From a bacterium (GTDB taxonomy: Bacteria > Zhuqueibacterota > QNDG01 > DSAB01): a stretch of 64,000 nt of DNA. The DNA lies in the NCBI GenBank assembly GCA_011388275.1, contig DSAB01000119.1, positions 105,285 through 169,284 of the forward strand, written 5' to 3'. The position numbers were made by a program, and so were the translations under genes. Of this stretch, positions 53,057 through 63,701 are shown piece by piece (positions within the stretch are counted from its first letter, which is position 1; every line of letters starts with the position of its first letter). The notes beneath the pieces were generated by a model that saw only the letters and a list, made by a program, of their open reading frames with translations, made no database searches and was not told the origin of the DNA.

Positions 53057-54358
53057 TTACGACAGGGGCCTCTCTCCGGGGCCCCTGCTGTTATCTCTTC
53101 TCAGTGCGCGATATCCGATGTCTCTTCGGTAATAGGCTCCGTCAAAGGTTATTTGATTGACGCCATCATAGGCTGTTTTGACGGCCTTGGATATATCATC
53201 CCCCCAAGCGGTGACTCCCAGAACCCTCCCCCCTGAAGTGACTATCTGATTCCCCCTGTACTGTGTACCCGCATGAAACACCATCACTTCGCCAGGAATC
53301 CGATCCAGACCGTGGATCACTTTTCCTTTTTCATAGGATCCGGGATATCCTCCGGAAGCCATCACCACACAAACCGCCCCTCCCTTTTTCATATCGGGTA
53401 TTGTTGAACCGATGCGGCCTTCCAGTGACTCAAACATCAGCTCGACAATATCGCTGTTCAGCAGTGGAAGAATGGCCTGTGTCTCCGGATCACCGAACCG
53501 ACAATTGAATTCCAGAACTTTAGGGCCGGCAGAGGTCATCATCAGGCCGGCGTAGAGAACACCCCGATAGCGAATCCCCTGTTCTGTCAGCCCCGTTATC
53601 GCCCGCTTGATGATTTTCTCGTTGACGATTTTGATCATTTTTTCCGTCATCACCGGTGCCGGCGCATAGGCACCCATGCCACCGGTGTTGGGGCCGGTAT
53701 CTCCTTCGAAGACAGGCTTGTGATCCTGGGCCGGTGGAAGAATAACAAATCGTTCTCCATCCGTCACCGCGAGCACGGAAACTTCTTCGCCCTGCAAATA
53801 TTCCTCGATGACCACCTGATTGCCCGCGTCACCAAATACCTTTTGACGCAGTATCTGTTCGAGCCCGTCATAGGCTTCTTTTCGGTTTCGGCAGATCAGA
53901 ACACCCTTTCCGGCTGCCAGTCCATCGGCTTTAATGACCGTGGGATAATGGATTTCCTGAATCGCCTCTACAGCCTTGTGGACATCATTGTACACTCGAA
54001 AATCGGCTGTCGGTATACGGCATCGAAGCATCAGATCCTTGGCAAACGCTTTGGACCCTTCCAGTTGAGCCGCCTTTCGAGCGGGCCCGAATATCGGGTA
54101 TCCTTCCCTTGTGAACAGATCGACGATGCCCTGTGTCAAAGGCAATTCCGGGCCGACGACCGTTAAATCAATTTGATGTTTCCTGGCAAACTGGATCAAC
54201 CCTTTGCTGTCCGTGACGGAAATATCCACACATTCGGCCAGAGTCCGGATTCCGCCGTTCCCGGGGGCGGCGAAAACTTTCTTAACCAGAGGACTCTGAC
54301 GGATTTTCCAGACCAGGGCATGTTCCCGTCCTCCGCTGCCTACCACCAGCACTTTCAT
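53057..54358 (-). CDS. purD: Phosphoribosylamine-glycine ligase
   Basis: Second step of purine synthesis, 433 residues. The ATP-grasp fold is marked by GSGGREHAL (N-domain), [38 protein letters not shown] and [11 protein letters not shown]. It overlaps uvrB by 4 nt. No other purine genes are near. A GC-rich hairpin lies at its 3' end (53063-53087). Confidence 0.96.
   Translation of the reverse strand: MKVLVVGSGGREHALVWKIRQSPLVKKVFAAPGNGGIRTLAECVDISVTDSKGLIQFARKHQIDLTVVGPELPLTQGIVDLFTREGYPIFGPARKAAQLEGSKAFAKDLMLRCRIPTADFRVYNDVHKAVEAIQEIHYPTVIKADGLAAGKGVLICRNRKEAYDGLEQILRQKVFGDAGNQVVIEEYLQGEEVSVLAVTDGERFVILPPAQDHKPVFEGDTGPNTGGMGAYAPAPVMTEKMIKIVNEKIIKRAITGLTEQGIRYRGVLYAGLMMTSAGPKVLEFNCRFGDPETQAILPLLNSDIVELMFESLEGRIGSTIPDMKKGGAVCVVMASGGYPGSYEKGKVIHGLDRIPGEVMVFHAGTQYRGNQIVTSGGRVLGVTAWGDDISKAVKTAYDGVNQITFDGAYYRRDIGYRALRRDNSRGPGERPLS
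53063..53087 (-). repeat. GC-rich stem-loop at the convergent ends of acyl-CoA synthetase and purD
   Basis: CAGGGGCC, 9-nt loop, GGCCCCTG: perfect 8-bp stem, overlapping the last purD codons. No U-tract follows on either strand, so it would act by stabilising or pausing rather than simple intrinsic termination. Confidence 0.55.
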
Positions 54359-56367
54359 TGGATCCTCCCTTTTCGCCTTGCATGCACAGGCTGTTTTCCC
54401 TGAAGCTTCGCAATCTCATCGCGAAGGTGCGCGGCTTTCTCGAATTCAAGATTCTCGGCCGCGGCCAGCATCTCCATGCCCATTGCCTCGACAATCTCTT
54501 CCTTTTCCAGGGCGGACAGCGAACCATACTCGGCCGCCAGCGGCTCGTAATGAACCCGGGCATCCGCCACGGCGGTAGCCGCCATAACTTCATCCGCTGT
54601 TTTATAGACGGTTTCGGGTTTTATTCCGTGTTTCTGATTGTATTCCGCCTGTATCCTTCGTCTTCGTTCGGTCTCTTGCTGCAGAAAACGGATGGCTTCC
54701 GTAATCCTGTCTGCGTACAGGATGACCATGCCATTGACATTCCTGGCGGCCCGTCCGGCCGTTTGCATCAGGGATCGTTCCGAACGCAGGAATCCTTCCT
54801 TGTCCGCATCGAGAATGGCAACCAGACTGACTTCCGGAAGATCCAGACCTTCGCGAAGCAGATTGATACCCACAAGAATATCAAATTCGGCCAATCGCAG
54901 CCCCCTCAGAATCTCGACACGGTCAAGCGCGTCGATCTCTGAATGGAGATACCGGACTCGTAAACCGAGATTGTTCAGATAATCCGTCAGATCTTCAGCC
55001 ATGCGCTTTGTCAGGGTGGTAACCAGTACCCGTTCCCTTTCAACCGTCCTTCTTCGAATTTCAGCAACCAGATCATCGATTTGCGATTTTGTCGGACGAA
55101 CCTGGACTTCCGGATCCATTAATCCCGTGGGCCGAATGACCTGTTCGACAATCTCTCCTTTGGTTTTTTCCATTTCATATTCGGCTGGTGTAGCCGAAAC
55201 AAATACCGCACGGTGGATTTTTTTCTCGAATTCTTCAAACTTCAATGGCCGATTATCCAGTGCCGAAGGAAGACGGAATCCGTGTTCCACAAGGGTCTCT
55301 TTTCGAGCCCTGTCTCCATTGTACATGGCCCTTATTTGAGGAATGGTGGCGTGGGATTCATCGATGATCATGAGAAATTCATCCGGGAAATAATCGATCA
55401 GACAAGCCGGGCTTTCGCCCTCTTTTCTTCCGGTCAAATGGCGGGAATAGTTTTCAATGCCGCTGCAATAACCCACCTCACGAAGCATCTCAAGATCATA
55501 ATGAGTCCTGGATTCCAGTCGCTGAGCTTCGAGCAATTTGTTCTGTTCGTGCAGCCTTCTCAGCTGTTCCTTTAATTCTGCCTGGATCGATTGAACGGCT
55601 GAATTCAGTTTATCCGGAGTTGTGACAAAATGCTTGGCCGGATAGATCCCCGCGCATTCCAATTCATGATCACTCTTTCCGGTCAGGGGATTGATAATGG
55701 ATATCTTTTCAACCGTATCCCCCCACAGTTCGACGCGAACGGCATGTTCTTCATAGGCTGGGTAGATATCAATCACATCGCCCCGAACCCGAAAAGTTCC
55801 CCGGTGAAAATCGATGTCATTGCGGGTGTAATGAATATCCACAAGCATTCGAAGAATCTTATCTCTCCGTACTTTATCACCGGTCTTCAGTAAAAGAAAC
55901 AATTCGCGAAAATCCTGGGGCGACCCCAACCCATAGATACAGGAAACGGAAGCGACGATAATGACATCGCTTCGAACCATCAAGGAACTGGTCGCTTTCA
56001 GCCTGAGACGCTCGATCTCCTCGTTGATGGAAGTGTCTTTCTCAATATAGGTATCGGTTGTAGGAATATAGGCTTCCGGCTGATAATAATCGTAGTAACT
56101 GATAAAATATTCCACCGCATTCTTCGGAAAAAATGATTTAAACTCGCCATAAAGTTGTGCGGCCAGTGTTTTATTGTGAGAAATAATCAGGGTCGGCTTG
56201 TTGAGTTCTTCGATAACTCCCGCCATGGTGTATGTTTTCCCGGAACCGGTCACCCCAAGCAGGACCTGAAAACGTTTATTCTGTCTCAAACCTTTGACCA
56301 GAGCCTTGATCGCACGCGGCTGGTCTCCTCTCGGGCTGAAATTTGAGATCAATTGAAAATTCGGCAT
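54355..56367 (-). CDS. uvrB: Excinuclease ABC subunit B
   Basis: 670 residues. Damage-recognition helicase of nucleotide excision repair. Walker [11 protein letters not shown], beta-hairpin [21 protein letters not shown] (Walker B), [29 protein letters not shown] and a C-terminal UVR coiled coil ([17 protein letters not shown]) that binds UvrC. A consensus promoter lies upstream. Overlaps purD by 4 nt, so the two are likely co-transcribed. Confidence 0.97.
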   Translation of the reverse strand: MPNFQLISNFSPRGDQPRAIKALVKGLRQNKRFQVLLGVTGSGKTYTMAGVIEELNKPTLIISHNKTLAAQLYGEFKSFFPKNAVEYFISYYDYYQPEAYIPTTDTYIEKDTSINEEIERLRLKATSSLMVRSDVIIVASVSCIYGLGSPQDFRELFLLLKTGDKVRRDKILRMLVDIHYTRNDIDFHRGTFRVRGDVIDIYPAYEEHAVRVELWGDTVEKISIINPLTGKSDHELECAGIYPAKHFVTTPDKLNSAVQSIQAELKEQLRRLHEQNKLLEAQRLESRTHYDLEMLREVGYCSGIENYSRHLTGRKEGESPACLIDYFPDEFLMIIDESHATIPQIRAMYNGDRARKETLVEHGFRLPSALDNRPLKFEEFEKKIHRAVFVSATPAEYEMEKTKGEIVEQVIRPTGLMDPEVQVRPTKSQIDDLVAEIRRRTVERERVLVTTLTKRMAEDLTDYLNNLGLRVRYLHSEIDALDRVEILRGLRLAEFDILVGINLLREGLDLPEVSLVAILDADKEGFLRSERSLMQTAGRAARNVNGMVILYADRITEAIRFLQQETERRRRIQAEYNQKHGIKPETVYKTADEVMAATAVADARVHYEPLAAEYGSLSALEKEEIVEAMGMEMLAAAENLEFEKAAHLRDEIAKLQGKQPVHARRKGRIQ

Positions 56368-56391
56368 GCATTTCCCCGTTCAACCGGACTC

Positions 56392-56420
56392 AATATACAA
56401 CCAATTGGGTATAAAGTCAA
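56392..56420 (-). promoter_or_regulatory. Predicted promoter of uvrB-purD
   Basis: Minus strand: TTGACT (56415-56420), 17-bp spacer, TATATT (56392-56397), about 25 nt before the uvrB ATG. I saw no LexA-like palindrome over it. Confidence 0.7.
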
Positions 56421-56505
56421 GGTTGGATCATTCGCTGAAATGAAAGCCGGATTCCGGTCAAATTGATCCGGGAATGAAACAGGAAATGGACATCCGAATT
56501 TTACC

Positions 56506-56534
56506 TTGATTTTGGAGTGACAACGTGTTATATT
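56506..56534 (+). promoter_or_regulatory. Predicted promoter of the ppiD-like gene
   Basis: Plus strand: TTGATT (56506-56511), 17-bp spacer, TATATT (56529-56534), about 68 nt before the ATG at 56603. Confidence 0.68.
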
Positions 56535-56602
56535 TTAAGTTTGAGGTCAAGATTGCATAGTCATCATTTCAACCGCTTTGAATAAGAGGAGAACTTCCCG
56601 TT

Positions 56603-58420
56603 ATGATGCAGACATTGCGTAATTACATGAAACATATTATCATTATCACCGCCCTGGCATTTGTGGCGACCATTGTTTTCAGCTGGGGAATGGGAGGCTT
56701 CGGCGGAAAGGGTCATGAAGCCGAACGGGGTATTATCGGTGAGGTAAACGGGCATAAAATTCTGTACCAGCAGTTTGCTCAAAACATCAACCAGGAACTT
56801 CAGTCCGTGAAAGATGAAATCGGCGAAAACGAGATTCCGGAATACCGGTTGAACGCCATACGGCAAAATGTCTGGCAGTCCATGATTCAGAACGTTCTTT
56901 TTACACAGGAAATCGAGAGACTGGGTATCCATGCCACGGTTGAAGAGATTCGTTTTCATGTCAGACAGAACCCTCCCGAATTTCTTCGTTCCAATGAACA
57001 GCTTATGACCGACGGACGTTTCGATATCAGCAAATACCATCAGGCGTTGAGTGATCCCAGAAATCAGGACGCCTTTACCGCACCCATTGTGCATTATTTC
57101 GCCAGCGTACTGCCGGCACAAAAACTTCAGCAGCGCATTCTCACAACGGTTCGCCTCACCGATCATGAAGTCAAAGAGTATTACCGAATGAAAAATGACA
57201 AGGTGAAAGTCCATTTTCTCTTTTTCGATCCTGCGAAGGAATCCCTGGAAGGCATCTCGATTACTGACGATCAAATAATCAGATATTACAAGACAAACAG
57301 AGAAGACTTTCATGTCGGTGAAAAACGCAAGATCGGCTTCGTGGTTTTTGAAAACCGGCCTTCCCGGCAGGATACCCTGCAGACATTGCAGGATATCAAT
57401 GAGATCCGGACTCTGATTGAACGCGGAGAACCTTTTGAAGAAATGTGCCGTGATTATTCTGAAGATGAAGGAAGCGCCCCTCAGGGTGGAGATCTTGGTT
57501 TCTTCAGTCGCGGAACCATGGCTCCTGCCTTTGAAGAAGCCGCTTTCTCCGCCCCTTTCGGTGAAATTACCGGTCCGGTCCTGACCAACTTCGGGTACCA
57601 TCTGATCAAGGTCACGGCCAGAAAAACAGAAAACAATGAAGAACAGATTCGCGCCAGCCATCTTCTGCTTAAAATAAAGCCCAGTAATGAAACCTGGGAG
57701 GCAATGAACCGAACTGCGGAAATGTTTCACCAGCTGGCAAAGAACCGTAAATCCGTTGACCTGAAGACTCTGGCGGAACAGGAAGGGCTTGCTTACGAAG
57801 AGACCGAGTATTTTTCACGCGGCGCGTTTATCCAAAGCCTTGGTTTTGCCTCCCGCATTAATTTTCTCGCATTCAATGAACGAAAGGGATGGATCAGCGA
57901 GCCCGTTTACTGGCAGGAAAATCTGCTTGTTTTCCGTATACTGGACATTGAGAAAGCGTATTATCGCCCCCTGGAAGAGGTCCGATCGAATATTGAGACG
58001 CTGCTCCAGAGAGAAAAAAGGATGGAACTTGCCGGGGAAAGCTGCCGGTCTTTAAGAGAACAGATGACTGTTTCGTCGGATTTCGAACGCCTGGCCGAGG
58101 ATAACAGGCTGAAGATACATCAGACGGACTGGTTTACCATGCAGGATTACGTCACCATTGCCAGCCGCGATCCCGTGTTTATCGGAACCGCTTTTAAATT
58201 GGGAATCAATGAGATCAGTCCTCCGGTCAGCGGCGAAAGGGGTTATTATCTCATCAAGGCGATCGACCGGCAAATTACGGACGATGCGGTCATCGAAGCG
58301 CAGATGGATGATCTGAAGTCACAACTGCAGCAGGAAAAGATGCAGAAAGTTTACTCCGCCTGGTATAATGACCTCGTGGAGAACGCGAAGATCAAAGATT
58401 ATCGGGATCAATACTTTTAA
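56603..58420 (+). CDS. ppiD: Membrane-anchored peptidyl-prolyl isomerase/chaperone (PpiD/SurA-like)
   Basis: 605 residues. A short cytoplasmic start and one membrane helix (HIIIITALAFVATIVFSW, about 12-29) anchor it in the inner membrane. A SurA-N-like chaperone domain (VNGHKILYQQFAQNINQEL) is followed by a parvulin domain (SEDEGSAPQGGDLGFFSRGTMAPAFEEAAF) and a second, degenerate parvulin-like segment. It should help outer-membrane and periplasmic proteins leave the translocon. Gene symbol by similarity; a SurA-like role is equally possible. Confidence 0.88.
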   Translation: MMQTLRNYMKHIIIITALAFVATIVFSWGMGGFGGKGHEAERGIIGEVNGHKILYQQFAQNINQELQSVKDEIGENEIPEYRLNAIRQNVWQSMIQNVLFTQEIERLGIHATVEEIRFHVRQNPPEFLRSNEQLMTDGRFDISKYHQALSDPRNQDAFTAPIVHYFASVLPAQKLQQRILTTVRLTDHEVKEYYRMKNDKVKVHFLFFDPAKESLEGISITDDQIIRYYKTNREDFHVGEKRKIGFVVFENRPSRQDTLQTLQDINEIRTLIERGEPFEEMCRDYSEDEGSAPQGGDLGFFSRGTMAPAFEEAAFSAPFGEITGPVLTNFGYHLIKVTARKTENNEEQIRASHLLLKIKPSNETWEAMNRTAEMFHQLAKNRKSVDLKTLAEQEGLAYEETEYFSRGAFIQSLGFASRINFLAFNERKGWISEPVYWQENLLVFRILDIEKAYYRPLEEVRSNIETLLQREKRMELAGESCRSLREQMTVSSDFERLAEDNRLKIHQTDWFTMQDYVTIASRDPVFIGTAFKLGINEISPPVSGERGYYLIKAIDRQITDDAVIEAQMDDLKSQLQQEKMQKVYSAWYNDLVENAKIKDYRDQYF

Positions 58421-58440
58421 TCATACGGTTTCATCTCTTC

Positions 58441-58452
58441 GTGCCGCGGCAC
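58441..58452. repeat. 12-bp perfect palindrome between convergent genes
   Basis: GTGCCGCGGCAC lies between the ends of the ppiD-like and msrC genes. No U-tract follows. It may be a minor termination or protein-binding element. Confidence 0.4.
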
Positions 58453-58458
58453 GTCCCG

Positions 58459-58932
58459 TCAGTTCAACGGTTCTTCCCGCCACAGGGATCGAATGCGGAC
58501 GGAAAGCTGCTCCAAATACTTTTGGTCTGTTTCGTCAAAAGCATTCAGCTCGCTGTGATCCAGATCCAGAACGCCTCTTATACGTTTCTGATTATCCAGA
58601 AGGGGTATGACAATCTCGGATTGGGAATGTTGATCACAGGCAATGTGTCCTTCATACCGGTGGACATCAGGAACAATAATTGTTCTTTTCTGCCTGGCGC
58701 ATGACGCGCATACGCCTTTCTCGCGGGGCAGAAAAACACAGGCCGGCGTGCCCTGAAAGGGGCCCAGAACCAGGTGATCCCTGCGGACGAAATAGGTTCC
58801 GATCCAGAAATAGTTCAGCCTTTTCTTCAATACGGCGGCGATATTGCCCAGATCGGCTATCAGATCTCCGCCTTTTTCCAGACGGATATCGATTTCACGA
58901 AGCGATGCCACATACAGATCTTTTTTGCTCAT
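58459..58932 (-). CDS. msrC: Free methionine-(R)-sulfoxide reductase (GAF domain)
   Basis: 157 residues, a single GAF domain. The fRMsr signature is intact: LGPFQGTPAC, GVCASCAR, VVPDVH-like IIVPDVHRYEGHIACDQHSQSEIVIP. The catalytic and resolving cysteines in AC, GVC and IACD are all present. It repairs oxidised free methionine with thioredoxin. It starts 4 nt after the proline dehydrogenase gene. Last gene of its operon. Confidence 0.93.
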   Translation of the reverse strand: MSKKDLYVASLREIDIRLEKGGDLIADLGNIAAVLKKRLNYFWIGTYFVRRDHLVLGPFQGTPACVFLPREKGVCASCARQKRTIIVPDVHRYEGHIACDQHSQSEIVIPLLDNQKRIRGVLDLDHSELNAFDETDQKYLEQLSVRIRSLWREEPLN

Positions 58933-58936
58933 TGAA

Positions 58937-59839
58937 TTACCCGCGAATAAAAAGGTTTTTCAGGATATGGCCGGCCATCCCGGGATTTTCCCTGAGACGC
59001 CGCATGGAGTAGGCGTACCAGTGCCGGCCAAAAGGAACATAGACTCGCAGCGCGTGCCCTGAATCGATGAGCACGCCGCGCATTTTCTCCGTCACACCCA
59101 GCAGCATCTGGAATTCATAATCGGATTTCCTGCACTGAAGAGACTCGATCAAACTCAGGGAACGGTCAATTAATTTCTTATCATGAGTCGCGATACCCAC
59201 GAAACATCGATCCCGTAAAAGCATTTCGGTCAACATCATATACTGCCGGCGGACGGTTTCTCTTTTCTTAAATGCTATCTCCGGTGATTCATTATAGATT
59301 CCCTTGCAAATGCGCAAATTGGCGATACCGTCTTTCATCAGTTCATGCACGTCCGTTTCACTTCTTTTCAAACAGGACTGGATAACGGCCCCTGCATTGG
59401 AAAATTCGCGGCGCAAAGAACGGTAGATTTCCAATGTTGAATCCGTCGTGGTTGCGTCTTCCATATCAATGCGGACAAAAACATTCAATGCCTTTGCCCG
59501 TTGCAGAATACACCGCATGTTTTCGAAACATCTGTCACGATCAATACGCAATCCCAGAGAGGTCAGCTTTACCGAAAGACCGGCATCAAGCCGATGACTG
59601 TGAATCGCCTCCAGAACCTGAATCGATTCCTCCCTGGATCGGTCCGCTTCTTCGAGTGTTTCAATGTCTTCTCCCAGAACATCGATTGTGGCGCGGCAGC
59701 CCTCCCGATTGAGCGTTTCCACCTTTGACAAGGCGTCCTTCAAAGTGATTCCTGCGACATAGCGGCAGGAAAAAAGCCAGATGAACGATTTGGGAAAAAT
59801 GGGAAGAACGGCGACAATCATCCGGTTGAACCATTTCAT
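58937..59839 (-). CDS. Proline dehydrogenase (mono-functional)
   Basis: 300 residues, a FAD-dependent (beta/alpha)8 barrel that oxidises proline to pyrroline-5-carboxylate. The C-terminal signature YVPFGRHWYAYSMRRLRENP is complete; VRIDMEDATTTDSTL and LRICKGIY are family blocks. It is the short, stand-alone form, with no fused dehydrogenase. It follows the GNAT gene by 5 nt. Electrons should go to the quinone pool at the inner membrane. Confidence 0.94.
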   Translation of the reverse strand: MKWFNRMIVAVLPIFPKSFIWLFSCRYVAGITLKDALSKVETLNREGCRATIDVLGEDIETLEEADRSREESIQVLEAIHSHRLDAGLSVKLTSLGLRIDRDRCFENMRCILQRAKALNVFVRIDMEDATTTDSTLEIYRSLRREFSNAGAVIQSCLKRSETDVHELMKDGIANLRICKGIYNESPEIAFKKRETVRRQYMMLTEMLLRDRCFVGIATHDKKLIDRSLSLIESLQCRKSDYEFQMLLGVTEKMRGVLIDSGHALRVYVPFGRHWYAYSMRRLRENPGMAGHILKNLFIRG

Positions 59840-59844
59840 TTCAG

Positions 59845-60810
59845 TCAGTCTCCGTATTCATAGATCAGAGTATCGCGAAAAACCCCGCGAGCTCCGAAAC
59901 TTTCCTTAAATTTGGCAAGCCCCCAATTGGGGTTCCCGTTTACGGTAAATATTCCAAAATCGAGAAACCGGTACCCGTGCTCTCTTCCCCATTTCATGAT
60001 TTCATAAAAAATCAGATTCACCGGACGATAACGCTGATAGTCTGTGTCGTGACTGATATAGAAAGCCAGGATCACTTTCCGGTTGCAGATGAAAAGGGTT
60101 ACGCCCGCAATGATCCGATCATGGATGCTCGATTCAAATTGCATAATACGCCGGGGGAAGAGCCGGTACAGCTTTTTCAGTTCCTCCAGCGTATGCGTTG
60201 GAGTGACCTGATGACGCATGGCCAAATTATTCTGCAATATCGAATAGAACGCATCAAAATTATGGGTGATTTTAATCTGAACACCGGTTTTCACGGCACG
60301 CCGTGTGGCTGTTCTTGCTTCCGGTTTAAAGCCGTCGAGTATAAAATTTTCACCGCCCAGGAAAACCACACTGGACAACTCTCGTTTCTGATATCTGAAT
60401 CCCCGCCTGATCAGTGCAAACTCCGCATGGTTATTGATTTGTTCGTGATAAATGGCGGGAGGCAGTGTCATTCGAATGGTTTTCAGTTTTACCGTACGGC
60501 CATAATCCAGCAGAGCCTCCGTCAGATGAAAGGCGTCCTGCAATGACAGATTGCGTCTGCAGACAAACCCTCCGTAGCTGGCTCCTGGATGAGAGTGGAG
60601 GCATTTTTCCTCTTCTGTCAAAGCGGCCGGAATAACCGCCAAAAGGGTACTGCCGTTCTGAAAAATCAGAGAATGATCCTGAAACCGGCCGCCTGGATGG
60701 TAATTTAGAAATCGTCGAGTATGAAAAATCGTTCCGTTTCCCGATTTATCGACAAATTGATCCCAGACCCTCGAATGATGTTCCTGATAATTTAACACAT
60801 CCAGAGACAT
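59845..60810 (-). CDS. FemAB-like/GNAT acyltransferase of unknown substrate
   Basis: 321 residues. The fold is a GNAT-type N-acyltransferase of the BioF2/FemAB-like group (peptide-bridge or lipid acyl transfer): GNGTIFHTRRFLNYHPGGRF near the start, AEFALIRRGFRYQKREL in the middle and RYRPVNLIFYEIMKWGREHGYRFLDFGIF near the end. No membrane helix. Its end precedes proline dehydrogenase and its start overlaps the argF stop by 1 nt. It may modify peptidoglycan precursors or another amino-acyl target; unknown. Confidence 0.8.
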   Translation of the reverse strand: MSLDVLNYQEHHSRVWDQFVDKSGNGTIFHTRRFLNYHPGGRFQDHSLIFQNGSTLLAVIPAALTEEEKCLHSHPGASYGGFVCRRNLSLQDAFHLTEALLDYGRTVKLKTIRMTLPPAIYHEQINNHAEFALIRRGFRYQKRELSSVVFLGGENFILDGFKPEARTATRRAVKTGVQIKITHNFDAFYSILQNNLAMRHQVTPTHTLEELKKLYRLFPRRIMQFESSIHDRIIAGVTLFICNRKVILAFYISHDTDYQRYRPVNLIFYEIMKWGREHGYRFLDFGIFTVNGNPNWGLAKFKESFGARGVFRDTLIYEYGD

Positions 60811-61727
60811 CAGGCATTGCTCATCAGTCGGACCATAATCGCTTTCTGAATATGCATACGGTTTTCCGCTTCATCGAAAACAATGGCACGCGGACCGTCC
60901 ATGACAGCGTCTGTGATCTCATCACCCCGGTGCGCGGGCAGACAATGCATGACTTTGACATCCGCCCCCGCCTCATTGACCAGGTTTTCGTTGACCTGAT
61001 ATTTCCGGAATACTTTTTTTCGTTTTTCCGCTTCTTTCTCTTGTCCCATGCTGGCCCAGACGTCGGTATAGATAATATCCGCTTCCCGGACCGCGATCAT
61101 GGGATCCCGTTCGATCTCGATGGAACTGATACCGGATTTTTGTCCCTCCTGCAAAGTTGCGGCATCGGGATTGTACCCCTCAGGCACTGACAGCGTCAGG
61201 CTCATGGGAATTCGGGACGCCATGTTGATCCATGAATTGGCCAGATTGTTTCCATCGCCGATATAGGTCACTTTGAGTCCATCAAAATGACCCCGATGCT
61301 CTAAAATGGTCAGCATATCGCCCATCACCTGGCATGGATGATAGAGATCCGTTAATCCGTTAATAACGGGGACCGATGCGTATTCAGCCAGTTCCAGAAT
61401 CAGCTCATGGCCAAACAGGCGTGCCATAATCCCGTCATTATACCGCGACAGGACGCGTGCAATATCGGCCACGGATTCCCGTTTGCCGATGCCGATATCA
61501 TTCGGGCTGAGATACAGGGCATGCCCCCCAAGCTGGAACATACCGGTCTCAAAAGAGACACGTGTTCTGGCCGACGGTTTTTGAAAAACCATGGCCAGTG
61601 TCTTATCTTTTAAAATCGCTTTTCTTTTACCCTTTTTCAACTTCTTTTTCAAATCGAGGGCCAGTTCAAAGAGATCATAGATCTCATCTCTGGTGCAGTC
61701 AGTGATGGTTAAGAAATCTTTTTTCAC
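60810..61727 (-). CDS. argF: Ornithine carbamoyltransferase
   Basis: 305 residues from a GTG at 61727, chosen because AGGAGGAG lies just before it; an ATG at 61778 would overlap hslU. Carbamoyl-phosphate loop SARTRVSFETG (52-62), MADMLTI-type QVMGDMLTI, and the ornithine site HCLPAHRGDEIT are all visible. It forms citrulline in arginine synthesis. It sits after hslVU, 22 nt from hslU. Confidence 0.95.
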   Translation of the reverse strand: MKKDFLTITDCTRDEIYDLFELALDLKKKLKKGKRKAILKDKTLAMVFQKPSARTRVSFETGMFQLGGHALYLSPNDIGIGKRESVADIARVLSRYNDGIMARLFGHELILELAEYASVPVINGLTDLYHPCQVMGDMLTILEHRGHFDGLKVTYIGDGNNLANSWINMASRIPMSLTLSVPEGYNPDAATLQEGQKSGISSIEIERDPMIAVREADIIYTDVWASMGQEKEAEKRKKVFRKYQVNENLVNEAGADVKVMHCLPAHRGDEITDAVMDGPRAIVFDEAENRMHIQKAIMVRLMSNA

Positions 61728-61749
61728 ATCTCCTCCTGGTTCTGATTGG

Positions 61750-63165
61750 TTAAAGAATGTATTTTGCGAGATCCTCATCTTCGATAATATCTTTAAGCCG
61801 CTCTCTCACATCCCGCGCGGTGACCCGAATGGACCGGATGGACGGATCAGGCACCTCATAAAGAACGTCTTCAAGAAGATTGCTCATGATTGTCTGCAAT
61901 CGCCGTGCTCCGATATTCTCCGCCCTGTCATTGACCTCCGTGGCGATACGGGCGATCTGCTCGATGGCGCCATGAGTAAATGTCACTCTGACCTGTTCTG
62001 TCTTCAGCAGGGCCGTCATCTGCTTGATCAGGGCGTTTTCCGGCTCTGTCAGGATACGAATAAAATCATCGGTATTCAGGCTGTTTAGTTCGACCCGAAT
62101 GGGAAAACGGCCTTGAAGTTCCGGGATCAAATCAGAAGGTTTGGAGACATGAAATGCTCCCGAGGCGATAAACAGAATGTGATCTGTTTTGACCATGCCG
62201 TATTTCGTGACGACATTGGTTCCTTCGACCACAGGAAGTATATCACGCTGTACTCCTTCTCTGGAAACATCGATATTTCCTCCGTTTTCCGCCCCGGCGA
62301 TCTTGTCGATCTCATCCAGAAACACGATCCCGGACTGCTCCACCCGGCGAATCGCCTCCTTGATCACCTTGTCCATATCGATCAGCTTCTGAACCTCTTC
62401 TCCCAAAAGAACCTGGCGCGCTTCTTTGATTTTCATTTTTTGTTTCTTGCGCTTTTTGGGCATCATGCCCCCGAACAGATCCTGTATGTTCATCCCCATC
62501 TCTTCAATGCCGACAGGTGAAAAAATCTGCAGCATGGGATGGCTGTCCTGGACCACGCTGATCTCCACTTCCCGTTCCTCCAGTTTCCCCTCAGCAAGCT
62601 GCTGTCTGAGTTTGTCCCGGGTTCTTTTTCGTCTGTCTTCTTCCTCCAGGTTTTGGGAAGAGATCCTTCCGTCCGCGGTGACGAATCCGGATTGTTCCTG
62701 GGTCGGCTGTTGAACCGGATATTCCGGATACAGCAAATCGAGGAGGCGTTCTTCAACATGATCCTTCGCCTCACTCTCGACCCGTCTCCGCCATTCGGAT
62801 TTGATCATCGAAACGGAGAGATCCGTCAGGTCGCGTATGATGGATTCCACGTCACGGCCCACATATCCCACTTCTGTGAATTTTGAAGCTTCCACTTTGA
62901 TGAAAGGCGCTTCGGCCAGCCGGGCCAGACGCCGCGCAATTTCCGTCTTGCCGACTCCGGTAGGTCCGATCAAAATGATATTGTTGGGCATGATTTCATC
63001 TCTGAGATCCTCATCGACCTGCTGCCTTCTCCAGCGGTTTCGCAGGGCGATGGCCACCATCTTTTTCGCCTTGTCCTGACCGATGATGTATTTATCCAGC
63101 TCGACAACGATCTGCCTGGGTGTCAATTGATTGATATTCGCCGCGTGGGTTTCTATTGGCATCAA
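61750..63165 (-). CDS. hslU: ATP-dependent protease ATPase subunit HslU
   Basis: 471-residue AAA+ unfoldase partner of HslV. Walker [25 protein letters not shown] (Walker B), the I-domain between them (lower-complexity, charged), [20 protein letters not shown]-like and the C-terminal EDLAKYIL that activates HslV. Its start overlaps hslV by 4 nt. It may use either of two adjacent ATGs at 63165 and 63162. Confidence 0.97.
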   Translation of the reverse strand: MMPIETHAANINQLTPRQIVVELDKYIIGQDKAKKMVAIALRNRWRRQQVDEDLRDEIMPNNIILIGPTGVGKTEIARRLARLAEAPFIKVEASKFTEVGYVGRDVESIIRDLTDLSVSMIKSEWRRRVESEAKDHVEERLLDLLYPEYPVQQPTQEQSGFVTADGRISSQNLEEEDRRKRTRDKLRQQLAEGKLEEREVEISVVQDSHPMLQIFSPVGIEEMGMNIQDLFGGMMPKKRKKQKMKIKEARQVLLGEEVQKLIDMDKVIKEAIRRVEQSGIVFLDEIDKIAGAENGGNIDVSREGVQRDILPVVEGTNVVTKYGMVKTDHILFIASGAFHVSKPSDLIPELQGRFPIRVELNSLNTDDFIRILTEPENALIKQMTALLKTEQVRVTFTHGAIEQIARIATEVNDRAENIGARRLQTIMSNLLEDVLYEVPDPSIRSIRVTARDVRERLKDIIEDEDLAKYIL

Positions 63166-63701
63166 AGCTCCTCAATCACAATATGATGGTTGGTATAAAT
63201 ACAGATTCCGGATGCGATCAAAAGGGATTCTTTCACGATCTGAGCCGCTGTCAGTGTCGAATGTTTGGCCAGGGCCCTTGCGGCGGCGAGCGCGTAGGAG
63301 CCGCCGGATCCGATCGCGACAATATGATCGTCGGGTTCGATGATATCACCTGTCCCGCTGATGATCAGTGTGCTCTTTTTATCCGCCACGGCCAGAAGTG
63401 CCTCCAACTGACGCAAATATTTGTCCGTTCTCCATTCCTTGGCCAGTTCAACCGCGGAACGGTAGAGATTGCCGTGATATTGCTCCACCATTTTCTCAAA
63501 TTTATCCATCAACGTAAAAGCATCCGCCGCGGCTCCGGCGAATCCTGCCAAAATGGTATCATTATACAGTCTCCGCACCTTTTTGGCCCGCTCTTTCATG
63601 ACCATATCATCCAGGGTAACCTGACCGTCCCCTCCCAAAGCGACTTGACTGCCTTTTCGGATTCCCAGAATGGTCGTGGCATGGAAAGTCGGCCAAGCCA
63701 T
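63162..63701 (-). CDS. hslV: ATP-dependent protease peptidase subunit HslV
   Basis: 179 residues, proteasome-type threonine peptidase. The start MAWPTFHA precedes TTILGIRKG, so autoprocessing of eight residues should expose catalytic Thr9; E. coli HslV loses only Met. Other markers are [32 protein letters not shown] and [15 protein letters not shown]. It begins directly after the hflC stop and overlaps hslU. Confidence 0.96.
   Translation of the reverse strand: MAWPTFHATTILGIRKGSQVALGGDGQVTLDDMVMKERAKKVRRLYNDTILAGFAGAAADAFTLMDKFEKMVEQYHGNLYRSAVELAKEWRTDKYLRQLEALLAVADKKSTLIISGTGDIIEPDDHIVAIGSGGSYALAAARALAKHSTLTAAQIVKESLLIASGICIYTNHHIVIEEL

Noticed and set aside
56341-56602. LexA/SOS box in the uvrB promoter
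   Set aside because: No convincing palindrome over the promoter; the only inverted match I noticed is too weak.
56564-57730. A 388-codon open frame on the minus strand across the ppiD-like gene
   Set aside because: It lies fully antisense to a well-supported protein with family motifs and has no recognisable domain; its open frame reflects codon bias on the other strand.
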